Positions 8,815 to 17,567 are shown, numbered from the stretch's first letter. The stretch: 53,614 bases of DNA from Candidatus Neomarinimicrobiota bacterium (GCA_022573815.1 JACZTG010000015.1:1-53614), one strand, 5' to 3'. The notes: generated by a model not told the origin, from the letters alone. Made by a program: numbers and translations.

Positions 8815-8845
8815 AAATGCCCCTCATATTTAGGGGTATTTTTTT
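8815..8845 (+). terminator. Rho-independent terminator behind tRNA-Val, abutting the next start codon
   Basis: The stem 8815-8824 pairs with 8832-8841 (core CCCCT/AGGGG with one G-T pair) around a 7-base loop, followed by a run of T to 8845. It ends five bases before the GTG start at 8851, an unusually tight arrangement. Confidence 0.8.
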
Positions 8846-8850
8846 ATGCT

Positions 8851-9651
8851 GTGAAAGTAAACGACGCTATAAAAATATTGAATGATTGGGCTCCGGAAGA
8901 AACAGCTCAGGAATGGGATAATGTAGGATTATTGATTGGTTCTGAAAGTGATGATTTATCAGGTATATTAGTCGCATTGGATATTACGGAAATGGTGGTG
9001 AAAGAAGCTGTTAAAACGGATTCTAACCTTGTAGTTACACACCATCCGATTATATTTGATCCCTTATTCAAGTTGAAATCAAATGAATATCCTGCTTCAG
9101 TAATTATCAATATTATTAAAAATGATATTTCCGTTTACTCAATGCATACGAATTTAGATGCCGTTAAGGGTGGAGTAAACGACCAGCTTGCAAAAAAGTT
9201 AAATTTAACCGAAGTGGAACCAATAGGGAGTGATGCCATTGGTCATTTAGGCAGGATAGGAAAAACAGTTGAGAAGATAAAATTAGGTGATTTTCTTGAT
9301 ATGGTAAAAGTCGCTTTAAAAGTGGAAGCGCTTAAATATCAAGGTAATTTGGAGGATAACGTTAAAAGTGTGGCTATCTGTTCAGGCTCAGGGGGGAGTT
9401 TCCTTGAAAGCGTGATTGAATTAGGCGCCGATGTGTTTGTCAGCTCCGACATCAAGCATAGTCATTGGCTTCAGGCCAAGAACAGAATAAGTTTAGTTGA
9501 TGCGGGACATTATGAAAGTGAACAGGTGATTTTAGATTTGATTGTATCGCAATTGAAATCAGGATTAGCGTCATCAGACATTTCTGTTGCAAGGTCTGAA
9601 ACAGAAACTAATCCATTGAAATTGTTTAATGGTAACTCAGATATAAATTAA
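8851..9651 (+). CDS. Nif3-like dinuclear metal-centre protein
   Basis: This 266-residue protein belongs to the Nif3/DUF34 (YbgI) family. The metal-binding motifs are present: VVTHHPIIFDPLF near residue 60-75, MHTNLDAVKGGVND near 95-110 and DAGHYESEQ near the C-terminus. The N-terminal WAPEETAQEWDNVGLLIG is the usual opening of the family. Family members hold two metal ions in a hexameric toroid; their in vivo reaction is debated (GTP cyclohydrolase-like and chaperone roles have been proposed). The GTG start has no Shine-Dalgarno sequence because the terminator T-run lies directly in front. It is followed 38 bases later by a C4 zinc-ribbon protein gene, a pairing I recall from many bacterial genomes. 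Confidence 0.9.
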   Translation: MKVNDAIKILNDWAPEETAQEWDNVGLLIGSESDDLSGILVALDITEMVVKEAVKTDSNLVVTHHPIIFDPLFKLKSNEYPASVIINIIKNDISVYSMHTNLDAVKGGVNDQLAKKLNLTEVEPIGSDAIGHLGRIGKTVEKIKLGDFLDMVKVALKVEALKYQGNLEDNVKSVAICSGSGGSFLESVIELGADVFVSSDIKHSHWLQAKNRISLVDAGHYESEQVILDLIVSQLKSGLASSDISVARSETETNPLKLFNGNSDIN

Positions 9652-9689
9652 ATTACATTTTGAATTCAATGTCATTTAGGAGAAAGTAA

Positions 9690-10409
9690 ATGCGGGAATC
9701 GTTGGACAGATTGATAGAACTTCAACAAGTAGATTCAAAACTAAGCGAGATAAAAGAACTTCGTGGAAGCCTTCCTCAGGAAGTGGAAAGTCTGAAGTTA
9801 GATCTTGAAGAGACTAAAAAAAGTTTAAAAGAAAGTGATGCTCGAATAGAGGAAATAAATAAGAGTATTCGGGATATCGAGGCTAATATCGCACAGGCTA
9901 ACACAAAACTTAAAAAATATAAAGAACAGCTGTATGCAGTAACTACTAATAAGGAATATGATGCTCTTACACATGAAATAGAGACGCTCCAAAATGCCAT
10001 TGACGAAAGTGAAAATCAGACTCTTGATTTAATGTCTGAACGGGAGACAAGCGAGGAAGAAAATAAAAATTCACAGGCATTGTCAGAGGAAATACAACAA
10101 GATCTTGAATCAAGAACAAAAGAATTGAATAAGAGGATTGACGAAACAAAGAGTGATGAAACCGAGTATCTTAAGAAGAGAGATAAAATTACTCCTAATA
10201 TCGCGCAATCAATGATTTCAAAATATGAACGGATTCGTGAAGCGAAAAACGGTCGTGCCGTAGTACCGGTTGTCAGAGGTTCATGCGGCGGGTGTTTCCA
10301 TAGGCTTCCGCCTCAATTAATTGTGGAAGTGAAAAAAATGGATAAAATTATTAATTGTGAATCTTGTGGTCGGGTCCTGATTCATCAGGAAGTCAAAGTT
10401 GAAAATTAA
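9690..10409 (+). CDS. Coiled-coil protein with C-terminal C4 zinc ribbon
   Basis: The protein has 239 residues. About 1-180 is one long antiparallel coiled coil (repeated EIEELQN-type heptads, KYKEQLYAVTTNKEYDAL). Residues 190-239 are a zinc ribbon with two pairs of cysteines (GSCGGC and NCESCG). This matches the C4-type zinc-ribbon family (Pfam zf-RING_7), which is related to H. pylori HP0958, a FlgZ-type RNA/flagellar chaperone; the function elsewhere is not settled. The start is well supported by AGGAGA ahead of the ATG. It lies between nif3 and the RNase P RNA, whose 5' end is only 11 bases past the stop, so the two may share a transcript. Confidence 0.88.
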   Translation: MRESLDRLIELQQVDSKLSEIKELRGSLPQEVESLKLDLEETKKSLKESDARIEEINKSIRDIEANIAQANTKLKKYKEQLYAVTTNKEYDALTHEIETLQNAIDESENQTLDLMSERETSEEENKNSQALSEEIQQDLESRTKELNKRIDETKSDETEYLKKRDKITPNIAQSMISKYERIREAKNGRAVVPVVRGSCGGCFHRLPPQLIVEVKKMDKIINCESCGRVLIHQEVKVEN

Positions 10410-10420
10410 AATTAATGTTT

Positions 10421-10802
10421 CAAGCAGATCGGGCGATCGCCTTTCGCTAATATTAGCGGGGGGAGGAAAGTCCGAACTCCATACAGCAGGGTGCTCCCTA
10501 ACGGAGAGGTTTCGCGAGGGACGGAAAGTGCAACAGAAAGTATACCGCCGATTTCCGATTTTATCGGAAAGGTAAGGGTGAAAAGGTGGTGTAAGAGACC
10601 ACCAGTTCCGGGGGTGACCCCGGAAGCTTTGTAAACCCCACCTGGAGCAAGATCATGCAGGAGAGAGCGTGGCTGGCGCGTTTCGGTGCAAACCGATTAA
10701 TTTCCGGGTAGATCGCTTGAGTGTTGTGGTAACATAACGCCTAGATAAATGATCGCCATCCCGATTTTTCGGGATACAGAATTCGGCTTATAGATCTGCT
10801 TG
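10421..10802 (+). ncRNA. rnpB: RNase P RNA (M1 RNA), bacterial type A
   Basis: This is the catalytic RNA that removes 5' leaders from pre-tRNAs. The ends pair as helix P1: CAAGCAGATC (10421-10430) with GATCTGCTTG (10793-10802). The conserved GAGGAAAGTCC block starts at 10463. Further conserved blocks are ACAGAAAGTATACC, GGTAAGGGTGAAAAGGTG, the ACCCCACCTGGAGCAAG region and the 3' block ending GAATTCGGCTTATAGATC. A strong hairpin at 10758-10775 (ATCCCGA-TTTT-TCGGGAT) is a peripheral helix of the RNA rather than a terminator. The length of about 382 nt suits type A. Confidence 0.95.
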
Positions 10803-10831
10803 AAGCTTATATTTTTAAATAATGGTGAACA

Positions 10832-12529
10832 ATGAATAAATTATGGTCCTTTCCTGAAATAGATAAGAATAAATCTAAGGCTCTTTCAGCTGAAACAGGG
10901 CTTTCAAGAATAATCGTTGAATTACTTCTTAATCGCGGAATTCAAACGCTTAACGAAGCAAAACTATTTTTTAATCCTTCCGAAGAGCATTTTCATGATC
11001 CTTTTTTACTGAATGATATGGAGAAAGCGATTGAAATAGTTTTCAAACATATAGAAAAGGATAATCGTATTCTTATTTATGGCGACTATGATGTTGACGG
11101 GACGACTTCAACTTCTATTCTATACCTTACTCTCAAAAAAATGGGAGCTCGTGTGACATATTATATTCCGAAGCGTGAGGAAGGATATGGTCTGTCAATA
11201 AAAGGTATTGAATCCGCTAAACAGGTAGGCATTAGCTTAATAATTTCATGCGATTGTGGTATCACCGCTCATAAAGAAGTTGAATTTGCAATGAGCAACG
11301 GTATTGAAGTTATAATTACCGACCACCACGAAGCCGTTGGGGAATTGCCGAATGCAGCGGCTGTAGTCGATCCTAAAAGACCTGATTCATCATATCCATT
11401 TCGTAATCTGTCCGGCGCCGGGGTGGCTTTCAAATTTGTTCAAGCCATACGGAAACATCAAGATAAAGAAAATTGGTATGCAGAAGAATTCTACGATTTG
11501 GCGGCGCTCGGTACAGCCGCGGATATAGTTCCCATGACAGGTGAAAACAGAGTAATCGTTTCTCTCGGATTACCTGCCATTTTCAAAGGGGGAAGAGTGG
11601 GTTTGAAATCGCTCTTGCGCTCTTCAGGGTTTAAAAAAAACCGTCTCACAGTGAGCGATGTAATATTCAAATTCGGACCGAGAATCAACGCTGTAGGCAG
11701 AATCGGGGATGCGCGGGAAGCTGCTGAACTTTTTACTACGAATAATTTCCAGCGTGCAGAGGAATTGGCGAAAAAGTTTGAGATTCTAAATACGGAAAGA
11801 CGTGCGATAGATATGAAAACATTTAAGGAGGCTGAGGAACAGTTACTTGAAAGATATGATCCTGATCAATTTTCCGGCGCTGTTCTTTATGGGGAGAACT
11901 GGCATCAGGGAGTAATCGGCATTGTCGCTTCGAGAATAACGGAAAAATATCATAGACCGGCAGTTATGATTTCGCTCAATAACGGTATTGGGAGAGGATC
12001 GGGACGAAGTATTCCGGGATTTAATCTACACGAAGCGCTAAAAGAATGTTCAGATCTTTTAATCGGATTCGGCGGTCACGAACAGGCTGGAGGCCTGACC
12101 ATAGAAAGGTCAAAGCTACAAGAATTCGTTGACACATTTGATGATGTTGTAGCGGCCAAGCTGACAGACGAAATGATTAAGCCGACCCTCAAAGTAGAAA
12201 GCAAAATTTCATTCGGTGAAATTGATAAAAAACTGTTGGAAACTATTCGAAGGCTTGAGCCTTACGGAGTTGACAATGCACAACCGATTTTCGTATCAGA
12301 AGGAGTTGAAATAGAGGGAAAACCGCTTATAGTGGGAGATAATCATCTGAAAATGAAGGTCAAACAGGGTGGTATTTTGTTTGATACCATTGGATTCAAT
12401 ATGGCTGAAGATCTGGTAAGGATTCTCAACCCGCCTGAAGCGGGTATTAAATTAGCATATGAAATCGAAGAAAATGAATGGAACGGCAGAAAAAACACTC
12501 AACTGGTATTAAAGGATATTCAACTTTAA
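10832..12529 (+). CDS. recJ: Single-stranded-DNA 5'-3' exonuclease RecJ
   Basis: The 565-residue length is standard for RecJ. DHH-family motifs are clear: YGDYDVDG at 83-90, CDCGIT near 140, DHH at 164-166 and GPRINAVGR near 262-270. The DHHA1 domain carries GIGRGSGRS (365-373) and GGHEQAGG (394-401). The C-terminal OB-like domain starts near 450. RecJ degrades 5'-ended single strands in RecFOR recombination and mismatch repair, using Mn/Mg bound by the DHH aspartates and histidines. The ATG start has a weak GGTGA ahead. It is 29 bases downstream of rnpB and may depend on transcription through it. Confidence 0.95.
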   Translation: MNKLWSFPEIDKNKSKALSAETGLSRIIVELLLNRGIQTLNEAKLFFNPSEEHFHDPFLLNDMEKAIEIVFKHIEKDNRILIYGDYDVDGTTSTSILYLTLKKMGARVTYYIPKREEGYGLSIKGIESAKQVGISLIISCDCGITAHKEVEFAMSNGIEVIITDHHEAVGELPNAAAVVDPKRPDSSYPFRNLSGAGVAFKFVQAIRKHQDKENWYAEEFYDLAALGTAADIVPMTGENRVIVSLGLPAIFKGGRVGLKSLLRSSGFKKNRLTVSDVIFKFGPRINAVGRIGDAREAAELFTTNNFQRAEELAKKFEILNTERRAIDMKTFKEAEEQLLERYDPDQFSGAVLYGENWHQGVIGIVASRITEKYHRPAVMISLNNGIGRGSGRSIPGFNLHEALKECSDLLIGFGGHEQAGGLTIERSKLQEFVDTFDDVVAAKLTDEMIKPTLKVESKISFGEIDKKLLETIRRLEPYGVDNAQPIFVSEGVEIEGKPLIVGDNHLKMKVKQGGILFDTIGFNMAEDLVRILNPPEAGIKLAYEIEENEWNGRKNTQLVLKDIQL

Positions 12530-12556
12530 CTTTTAAACGATAAAGAAAAATATCAG

Positions 12557-14221
12557 ATGAAAATTTTTGAATCAAAATTAGATACCAAATCAAAAGAATT
12601 TAAAGAACGTAAAAAGTTTCTCAAGATTCTCCTCGAAGAATTGAATTCAAAATCAGTTGAAACAAAAGAGCATGATAAATCGCGCCTTGCTAAACTCGCC
12701 GAGAAAGGGAAACAGAGTGCGAGAGAAAAAATAAAGCGTGTACTTGATAAAAACTCACCCGCTACGGAAATTGGATTGTTTGCCGCTGATGGTATGTATG
12801 AAGAGATTAAAGGCGGTTATAAATCCGCAGGCGTGGTCACGGTTATCGGCGAGGTTGCCGGTAAAAAGTGCGTCATAGTAGCGAACGATCCGCTTGTTAA
12901 ATCAGGAGCCTGGGTAGAAATTACATGCAAGAAAAATCTTAGAGCTCAGGAAATCGCAATGGAGAATCATCTGCCCATCATATATATGGTGGATTCAGCG
13001 GGCGTCAACCTTGAACGTCAGGCTGAGATTTTTCCTGATAAAGAGCATTTTGGAAGGATATTCAGAAATAATGCCAAGCTTTCGGCGATGGGTATCCCGC
13101 AAATATCGTGTGTGTTCGGATTTTGTGTTGCGGGAGGGGCTTATCTTCCCGCTATGTCCAGCGAATTAGCGATGATAACCGGAAACGCTAATATGTTTTT
13201 AGCCGGCCCGTTTCTCGTAAAATCGGCATTGGGACAGGATGTCGATATGGCAACATTAGGCGGGGCAGAAATGCATAACGCCGTCAGCGGAGTAGCGGAT
13301 TACCAATTCGATACGGAAGATGAGGCTTTCGATTGGATACGCAATCAGATGGCTCTTATCGGCGCTCAGAAAAAATTAGGTCTGGCGAGAGAGAAAGCAA
13401 TAGAACCGAAATTAGATCCCGATGAGTTACTTGGGATTCTCCCCGCTGACTTAGGCGGCAAGTACGATGTGAGGGAGATAATCGGACGAATCGTGGACGG
13501 AAGTGAATTGGAGGAATATAAGAAAAAATACGGGAAGACGATAGTCACCTGTTTTGCCAGGATCGGAGGATTTTCTGTCGGCATTGTAGCCAATCAGGGG
13601 ATGTCGGTAAAAAAAGAAATGCCGCTCGATCATACCGGAAAATCCCAACCCCCGCAAATACAGATGGGAAATGTGATTTATTCGGATTCCGCGAAGAAGG
13701 CTGCCAACTTTATAATGCTGTGCAACGAACGGAGGATACCACTCGTTTTTATGCAGGACGTAACAGGATTTATGGTAGGAACAAAAGCTGAGAATGAAGG
13801 AATTATTAAGGATGGCGCTCAATTTGTTAATGTTCAGGCAAATTCGGTTGTTCCGAAGTTTACTGTTATCCTGCGGAACTCTTTCGGTGCGGGAAACTAT
13901 GCGATGTGCGGAAAAGCTTACGACCCCCGCTTGATAGTTGGCTGGCCCACGACTCGACTTGCGGTAATGGACGGCGGAATAGCGGCAAACACGGTCCTAT
14001 ATACAAAGAGGGATTTAAGCGATTCAGAGAAAGAAGAATTTTATGAACGGATTAAAGCAAAGTACGAAAAAGAAATGTCTCCATATTATTTAGCTGCCCG
14101 AATGATGTTAGATGCCGTAATTGACCCTCGTGATACCCGAAACTTGTTGATTCAGGGATTAGAAATGGCAGACCATAATCCGGATATGCCCGCCTATCTG
14201 ACGGGAGTATTAAGGACTTGA
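12557..14221 (+). CDS. Acyl-CoA carboxylase, carboxyltransferase (beta) subunit of the methylcrotonyl/geranyl-CoA type
   Basis: The protein has 554 residues with two crotonase-like carboxyltransferase halves (about 90-340 and 350-545). Motifs include VDSAGVNLERQAEIFPDKEH, FCVAGGAYLPAMSSE, LAGPFLVKSALGQDVD and, in the second half, SFGAGNYAMCGKAYDPR with WPTTRLAVMDGG. The FGAGNYxMCGxAYDPR form is the one I know from methylcrotonyl-CoA and geranyl-CoA carboxylases rather than from propionyl-CoA or acetyl-CoA carboxylases. The enzyme moves CO2 from carboxybiotin to an acyl-CoA. The biotin carboxylase/BCCP subunit is not in the window, so it must be encoded elsewhere. The 3' end overlaps the next gene by TTGA, which links it to the AtuA homologue. 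Confidence 0.88.
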   Translation: MKIFESKLDTKSKEFKERKKFLKILLEELNSKSVETKEHDKSRLAKLAEKGKQSAREKIKRVLDKNSPATEIGLFAADGMYEEIKGGYKSAGVVTVIGEVAGKKCVIVANDPLVKSGAWVEITCKKNLRAQEIAMENHLPIIYMVDSAGVNLERQAEIFPDKEHFGRIFRNNAKLSAMGIPQISCVFGFCVAGGAYLPAMSSELAMITGNANMFLAGPFLVKSALGQDVDMATLGGAEMHNAVSGVADYQFDTEDEAFDWIRNQMALIGAQKKLGLAREKAIEPKLDPDELLGILPADLGGKYDVREIIGRIVDGSELEEYKKKYGKTIVTCFARIGGFSVGIVANQGMSVKKEMPLDHTGKSQPPQIQMGNVIYSDSAKKAANFIMLCNERRIPLVFMQDVTGFMVGTKAENEGIIKDGAQFVNVQANSVVPKFTVILRNSFGAGNYAMCGKAYDPRLIVGWPTTRLAVMDGGIAANTVLYTKRDLSDSEKEEFYERIKAKYEKEMSPYYLAARMMLDAVIDPRDTRNLLIQGLEMADHNPDMPAYLTGVLRT

Positions 14222-15579
14222 GCGCGGATATAATCCGAATTGCCAACGCTCAGGGCTTTTGGGGAGATTCCGTAGATGCTCCTCTGAATATGGTCAGGGG
14301 TGGACAAATAGATTACCTGACGTTGGATTATCTGGCTGAAGTGACTATGTCAATTATGCAGAGGCAAAAAAGTAAAAATCCACAGGCTGGTTACGCCAAA
14401 GATTTTGTGGATGTAATGAGAGAAATTTTCCCCGACGTATTGGAAAAAGGAATAAAAGTTGTTACGAATGCGGGAGGAGTGAACCTTGATTCCTGTTTAG
14501 AGGCGCTGAGAAGTACCGCCAATGAATTAGGAATCTCGGGTTTAAAAATTGGCATCGTAAAAGGTGATGACATATTGGATAGGCTTGATGAACTGTTGGA
14601 TGATGGGGCACCGCTGTCCAATATGGATACCGGGCTTTCACTGAAAGAGATTAGGGACAGCATTGTCTCCGCTAATGTTTACCTGGGAGCAGCTCCAATT
14701 GCGGAAGCGCTTTCGAAAGGCGCTGATATTGTGATTACCGGAAGGGTTACCGATACGGGGTTAACGCTCGCTCCGATGATATATGAATTTGGCTGGAATT
14801 CTGATGATTTTAATCTTCTGGCTGCGGGAACGGTGGCGGGTCACATTCTTGAATGCGGGGCTCAAAGCACAGGCGGTAATTACTCGCGCTGGTGGGATGT
14901 TCCCGATTATTCAAATATAGGATACCCGATTGTTGAAGCTTCTTCTGACGGTTCATTTGTCATAACAAAACACGATGGGACAGGGGGGCTTATCAACAGA
15001 GAATCGGTTAGCGAACAGCTGTTGTACGAAATGGGAGAGCCGACGAATTACATCACACCCGATTGTGTTGTAGATTTCACAAGTATTGCTTTGGAAGAAG
15101 AGGGGAATAATCGCGTTCGCGTCACCGGTGTGAAAGGGGGTGCGGCTACTGATACATTCAAAGTATCTATCAATCATTTCGTCGGATATAAAGCGTCGGG
15201 AAGTTTAACTATTTCCGGTCCGTTCGCGGTTGATAAAGCAAAAAAATGCGCTGAAATTATTTGGAAAAGGCTCGAGCAAGCCGGATATGAATACGAAGAA
15301 ACGAATACGGAATTTTTGGGATTGGACTCAAGTCATGGAAAGATAAATCCAATTCCGGAACAGGTCAATGAGGTTGTGCTCCGACTCGGTGTGCGGGATT
15401 CAGATAAATCAGCGGTTGAACGATTCGGGAAAGAGTTGGCTCCTGTCATTACTAACGGCCCCCCGGGTATTACCGGATTTGCAGGCGGAAGACCGAAACC
15501 ACAAAATATTTATGCGTATTGGCCTGCTTTGTTAAGTAAAAAACTGATAAAACCTGAAGTAACGGTGGAATCAATTTAG
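14218..15579 (+). CDS. AtuA family protein (DUF1446), main domain
   Basis: The protein has 453 residues and a TTG start inside the stop of the carboxyltransferase gene. Family marks are IANAQGFWGDSVDAPLNMV at the N-terminus, TNAGGVNLDSC, ADIVITGRVTDTGLTLAPM, LECGAQSTGGNYS and a GGAATDTFKV strand. AtuA is encoded with geranyl-CoA carboxylase in Pseudomonas acyclic-terpene utilisation, but its reaction has never been firmly assigned. Here the C-terminal small domain is a separate downstream gene, so the two together (453+119) equal one full-length AtuA. A role in the same acyl-CoA pathway as the carboxyltransferase is inferred from the overlap. Confidence 0.88.
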   Translation: MSADIIRIANAQGFWGDSVDAPLNMVRGGQIDYLTLDYLAEVTMSIMQRQKSKNPQAGYAKDFVDVMREIFPDVLEKGIKVVTNAGGVNLDSCLEALRSTANELGISGLKIGIVKGDDILDRLDELLDDGAPLSNMDTGLSLKEIRDSIVSANVYLGAAPIAEALSKGADIVITGRVTDTGLTLAPMIYEFGWNSDDFNLLAAGTVAGHILECGAQSTGGNYSRWWDVPDYSNIGYPIVEASSDGSFVITKHDGTGGLINRESVSEQLLYEMGEPTNYITPDCVVDFTSIALEEEGNNRVRVTGVKGGAATDTFKVSINHFVGYKASGSLTISGPFAVDKAKKCAEIIWKRLEQAGYEYEETNTEFLGLDSSHGKINPIPEQVNEVVLRLGVRDSDKSAVERFGKELAPVITNGPPGITGFAGGRPKPQNIYAYWPALLSKKLIKPEVTVESI

Positions 15580-15581
15580 CT

Positions 15582-15941
15582 GTGAGAAAAATCAGACTTT
15601 TGGATATTGCCCACGCAAGATCAGGTGATAAAGGTAATTCAAGTAATGTCGGGCTAATTGCAAAGAACCGGGAAGCTTATGATATCATCGCAGCTGCGGT
15701 GACCGCTGAAAAAGTCAAATCACATTTTGGGGATATTGTGAAGGGAGATGTTGAACGATACGATCTGCCGAATCTTCTTTCGTTGAATTTCATATTGCAT
15801 GATTCATTGGGAGGCGGAGGTTCACAATCGTTGAAAAACGATGCGCAGGGAAAGACACACGGGCAAGGGCTGCTGCTTATGGAGATCGAAATTCCTGACG
15901 AGTTCACTATTGGGATGGATGAAAATCGGCCAAGCAGTTGA
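15582..15941 (+). CDS. AtuA-like ferredoxin-fold domain protein (split-off AtuA C-terminus)
   Basis: The protein has 119 residues and a GTG start two bases after the preceding stop. DIAHARSGDKGNSSNVGLIA at residues 8-27 is the signature that begins the C-terminal small domain of AtuA proteins. It is followed by YDLPNLLSLNFILHDSLGGGG and a closing EIEIPDEF strand. The stand-alone form occurs in other bacteria, so this is gene fission rather than a frameshift: it has its own start and is in another frame. It probably assembles with the upstream product. Nothing here shows the reaction. Confidence 0.85.
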   Translation: MRKIRLLDIAHARSGDKGNSSNVGLIAKNREAYDIIAAAVTAEKVKSHFGDIVKGDVERYDLPNLLSLNFILHDSLGGGGSQSLKNDAQGKTHGQGLLLMEIEIPDEFTIGMDENRPSS

Positions 15942-16058
15942 AAATGACGACTTTTGTTTCAAAAGACTTTGGATTTAATTGAAATAGCAGAGCTGCGAGA
16001 TCTATCCGAGAATACTTTCCCCTTGCTGATATAGGCTAATCTGATTAAGTTTATCGTT

Positions 16059-16078
16059 GTTAATACTTGTTTATTAAC
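16059..16078. repeat. Inverted repeat ahead of the GlmU-like gene (candidate operator)
   Basis: GTTAATA (16059-16065) and TATTAAC (16072-16078) form a perfect 7-bp inverted repeat with a 6-bp spacer. It lies 17 bases before the TTG start in the only sizeable gap (153 bases, 15942-16094) of the acyl-CoA cluster. I see no convincing promoter hexamers, and nothing else in that gap. It could be a regulator site or a chance feature of AT-rich DNA. Confidence 0.35.
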
Positions 16079-16094
16079 GAATATAGGATAATTA

Positions 16095-17567
16095 TTGGAA
16101 AAAGAAGATACTCTTTCACTTCTCAAAAAACTAAGCTCGCCATTAGACCTCTCAAAAGGCTCTGTGGGCATCATACTTGCAGCAGGACACGGAAAGCGAA
16201 TAAAATCCGAAAAGTCTAAAATGCTTCACGAAATCTGGGGTAAACCGACTGTTTTGCGTGTTCAAACAGCTTTGGAGCAGGGACTGGTCAGTTCGGCTCA
16301 GATTATCGTGGTCGGCATTAAGGCGAATGAAGTAGCGGATACAGTCAGTAAGAAGGAGAATCTTGCTTTTGTTTTTCAGGAGGAACAAAAAGGAACGGGA
16401 GACGCTGTCAAAAGAGCGTTGAATCTTTTAAGCGATGAGGATTTCGATGGGGCTGTTTACATAGTTCCGGGCGATATGGGACTAATAGACAAGGATACTA
16501 TATCTGATTTTAAAGAATCATTTCAATCATCAAAAGCGGATATGATGGTATTGACGGGACTCTACGAAGGAGATACGAAACGCAATCAATATGGCAGAAT
16601 TGTTCGAGTACCGGATGGTAAGCATAAAGGTGAGGTGGTTGAGATCATAGAGCATAAAGATATTCTCGCAATGAGCAATGCTCAAGCCTATCAAATAACT
16701 CACAAAGGAATGAAATTTGAGGTCGGCAAAAACGATCTTTTGAACATTCGCGAATTTAACACGGGAATATTTGGCTTCAAGGCAAAGTCGTTGAGAGAAA
16801 ATCTTGGGGAATTAACTACAGATAACGTTCAGGGTGAATTATATCTCACGGATCTGATAAAGATGTACAATGAAGATGATAAGAAAGTCAGCGCGGTAAA
16901 TGCTGAGAACAGCAGATTAGTAGAAGGATTCAATGAAAAAAGTACTCTATTGGAAATGGAAGCTATTGCAAGGGATAGAGTCTATGAACTGCTGAAAGAT
17001 GTGATTACCATTGAAGACAGGTATGATTTTTTCATTGCGGAAGAAGTAGTAGAACGGATTTTGAAGCTGGATAATTCAGGGAAATCCGGAGACATAATAA
17101 TACAAAAGGGTGTATCTCTTGGACCAAATGTGCGGCTCTCGAACGGCGTTGAAATATGCACAAACAGCCAGCTAACAGGCGAAGTGCAAATAGGAGCTAA
17201 TACTTTTATCGGGAAAAGAGTAACGATGAGTAACTTCCCCGGACAGTCCATAAAAATCGGTGAAGGAACGGAAATTCTTCACGGAAACGAAATTAAAGGG
17301 GAGGTAAAGATCGGTGATAATTGTATAATTGAATCGCGCGTATCTATAACCGGCAATGATGAATTTCCTGTAATTATAGAAGACAATGTCCATTTGAGAG
17401 GTGTTACATATATATTCGGAAGCAAAATTGAGAAAGGCGTTCATATAACCCATTCGGTGCTGAAACGTAAACATGTGAGAAATTTGGAATCAGAAAGCGG
17501 AAATACTTTTAAAATAAGATATGTTTTACCTTCCCCTGAGGGAGAAGAAGCGGTGACAGACATTTGA
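16095..17567 (+). CDS. GlmU-like sugar nucleotidyltransferase with left-handed beta-helix
   Basis: The protein has 490 residues. Residues 22-250 are a nucleotidyltransferase domain: GIILAAGHGKRIKSEKSKML (the GxG(x)R pyrophosphorylase loop), QKGTGDAVKRAL, VPGDMGLI and NTGIFGFKAK. Residues 335-460 are hexapeptide repeats (GVSLGPNVRL, QIGANTFIGK, EVKIGDNCII). This fits UTP:GlcNAc-1-phosphate uridylyltransferase. The acetyltransferase signature of bifunctional GlmU (VEVK...GHL and NIGAGT...NYDG) is missing, so the acetyl-transfer step is probably not carried out here, or the substrate differs. The TTG start has AGGA ahead. It sits oddly between AtuA and enoyl-CoA hydratase genes and overlaps the latter by TTGA. 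Confidence 0.82.
   Translation: MEKEDTLSLLKKLSSPLDLSKGSVGIILAAGHGKRIKSEKSKMLHEIWGKPTVLRVQTALEQGLVSSAQIIVVGIKANEVADTVSKKENLAFVFQEEQKGTGDAVKRALNLLSDEDFDGAVYIVPGDMGLIDKDTISDFKESFQSSKADMMVLTGLYEGDTKRNQYGRIVRVPDGKHKGEVVEIIEHKDILAMSNAQAYQITHKGMKFEVGKNDLLNIREFNTGIFGFKAKSLRENLGELTTDNVQGELYLTDLIKMYNEDDKKVSAVNAENSRLVEGFNEKSTLLEMEAIARDRVYELLKDVITIEDRYDFFIAEEVVERILKLDNSGKSGDIIIQKGVSLGPNVRLSNGVEICTNSQLTGEVQIGANTFIGKRVTMSNFPGQSIKIGEGTEILHGNEIKGEVKIGDNCIIESRVSITGNDEFPVIIEDNVHLRGVTYIFGSKIEKGVHITHSVLKRKHVRNLESESGNTFKIRYVLPSPEGEEAVTDI

Noticed and set aside
10758-10775. Strong hairpin (ATCCCGA...TCGGGAT) as a terminator
   Set aside because: It lies inside the RNase P RNA, upstream of its conserved 3' block and the P1 3' strand, so it is a helix of that RNA.
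15579-15582. Frameshift within a single AtuA gene
   Set aside because: The second part has its own GTG and begins exactly at the domain boundary; stand-alone versions of this domain are known.
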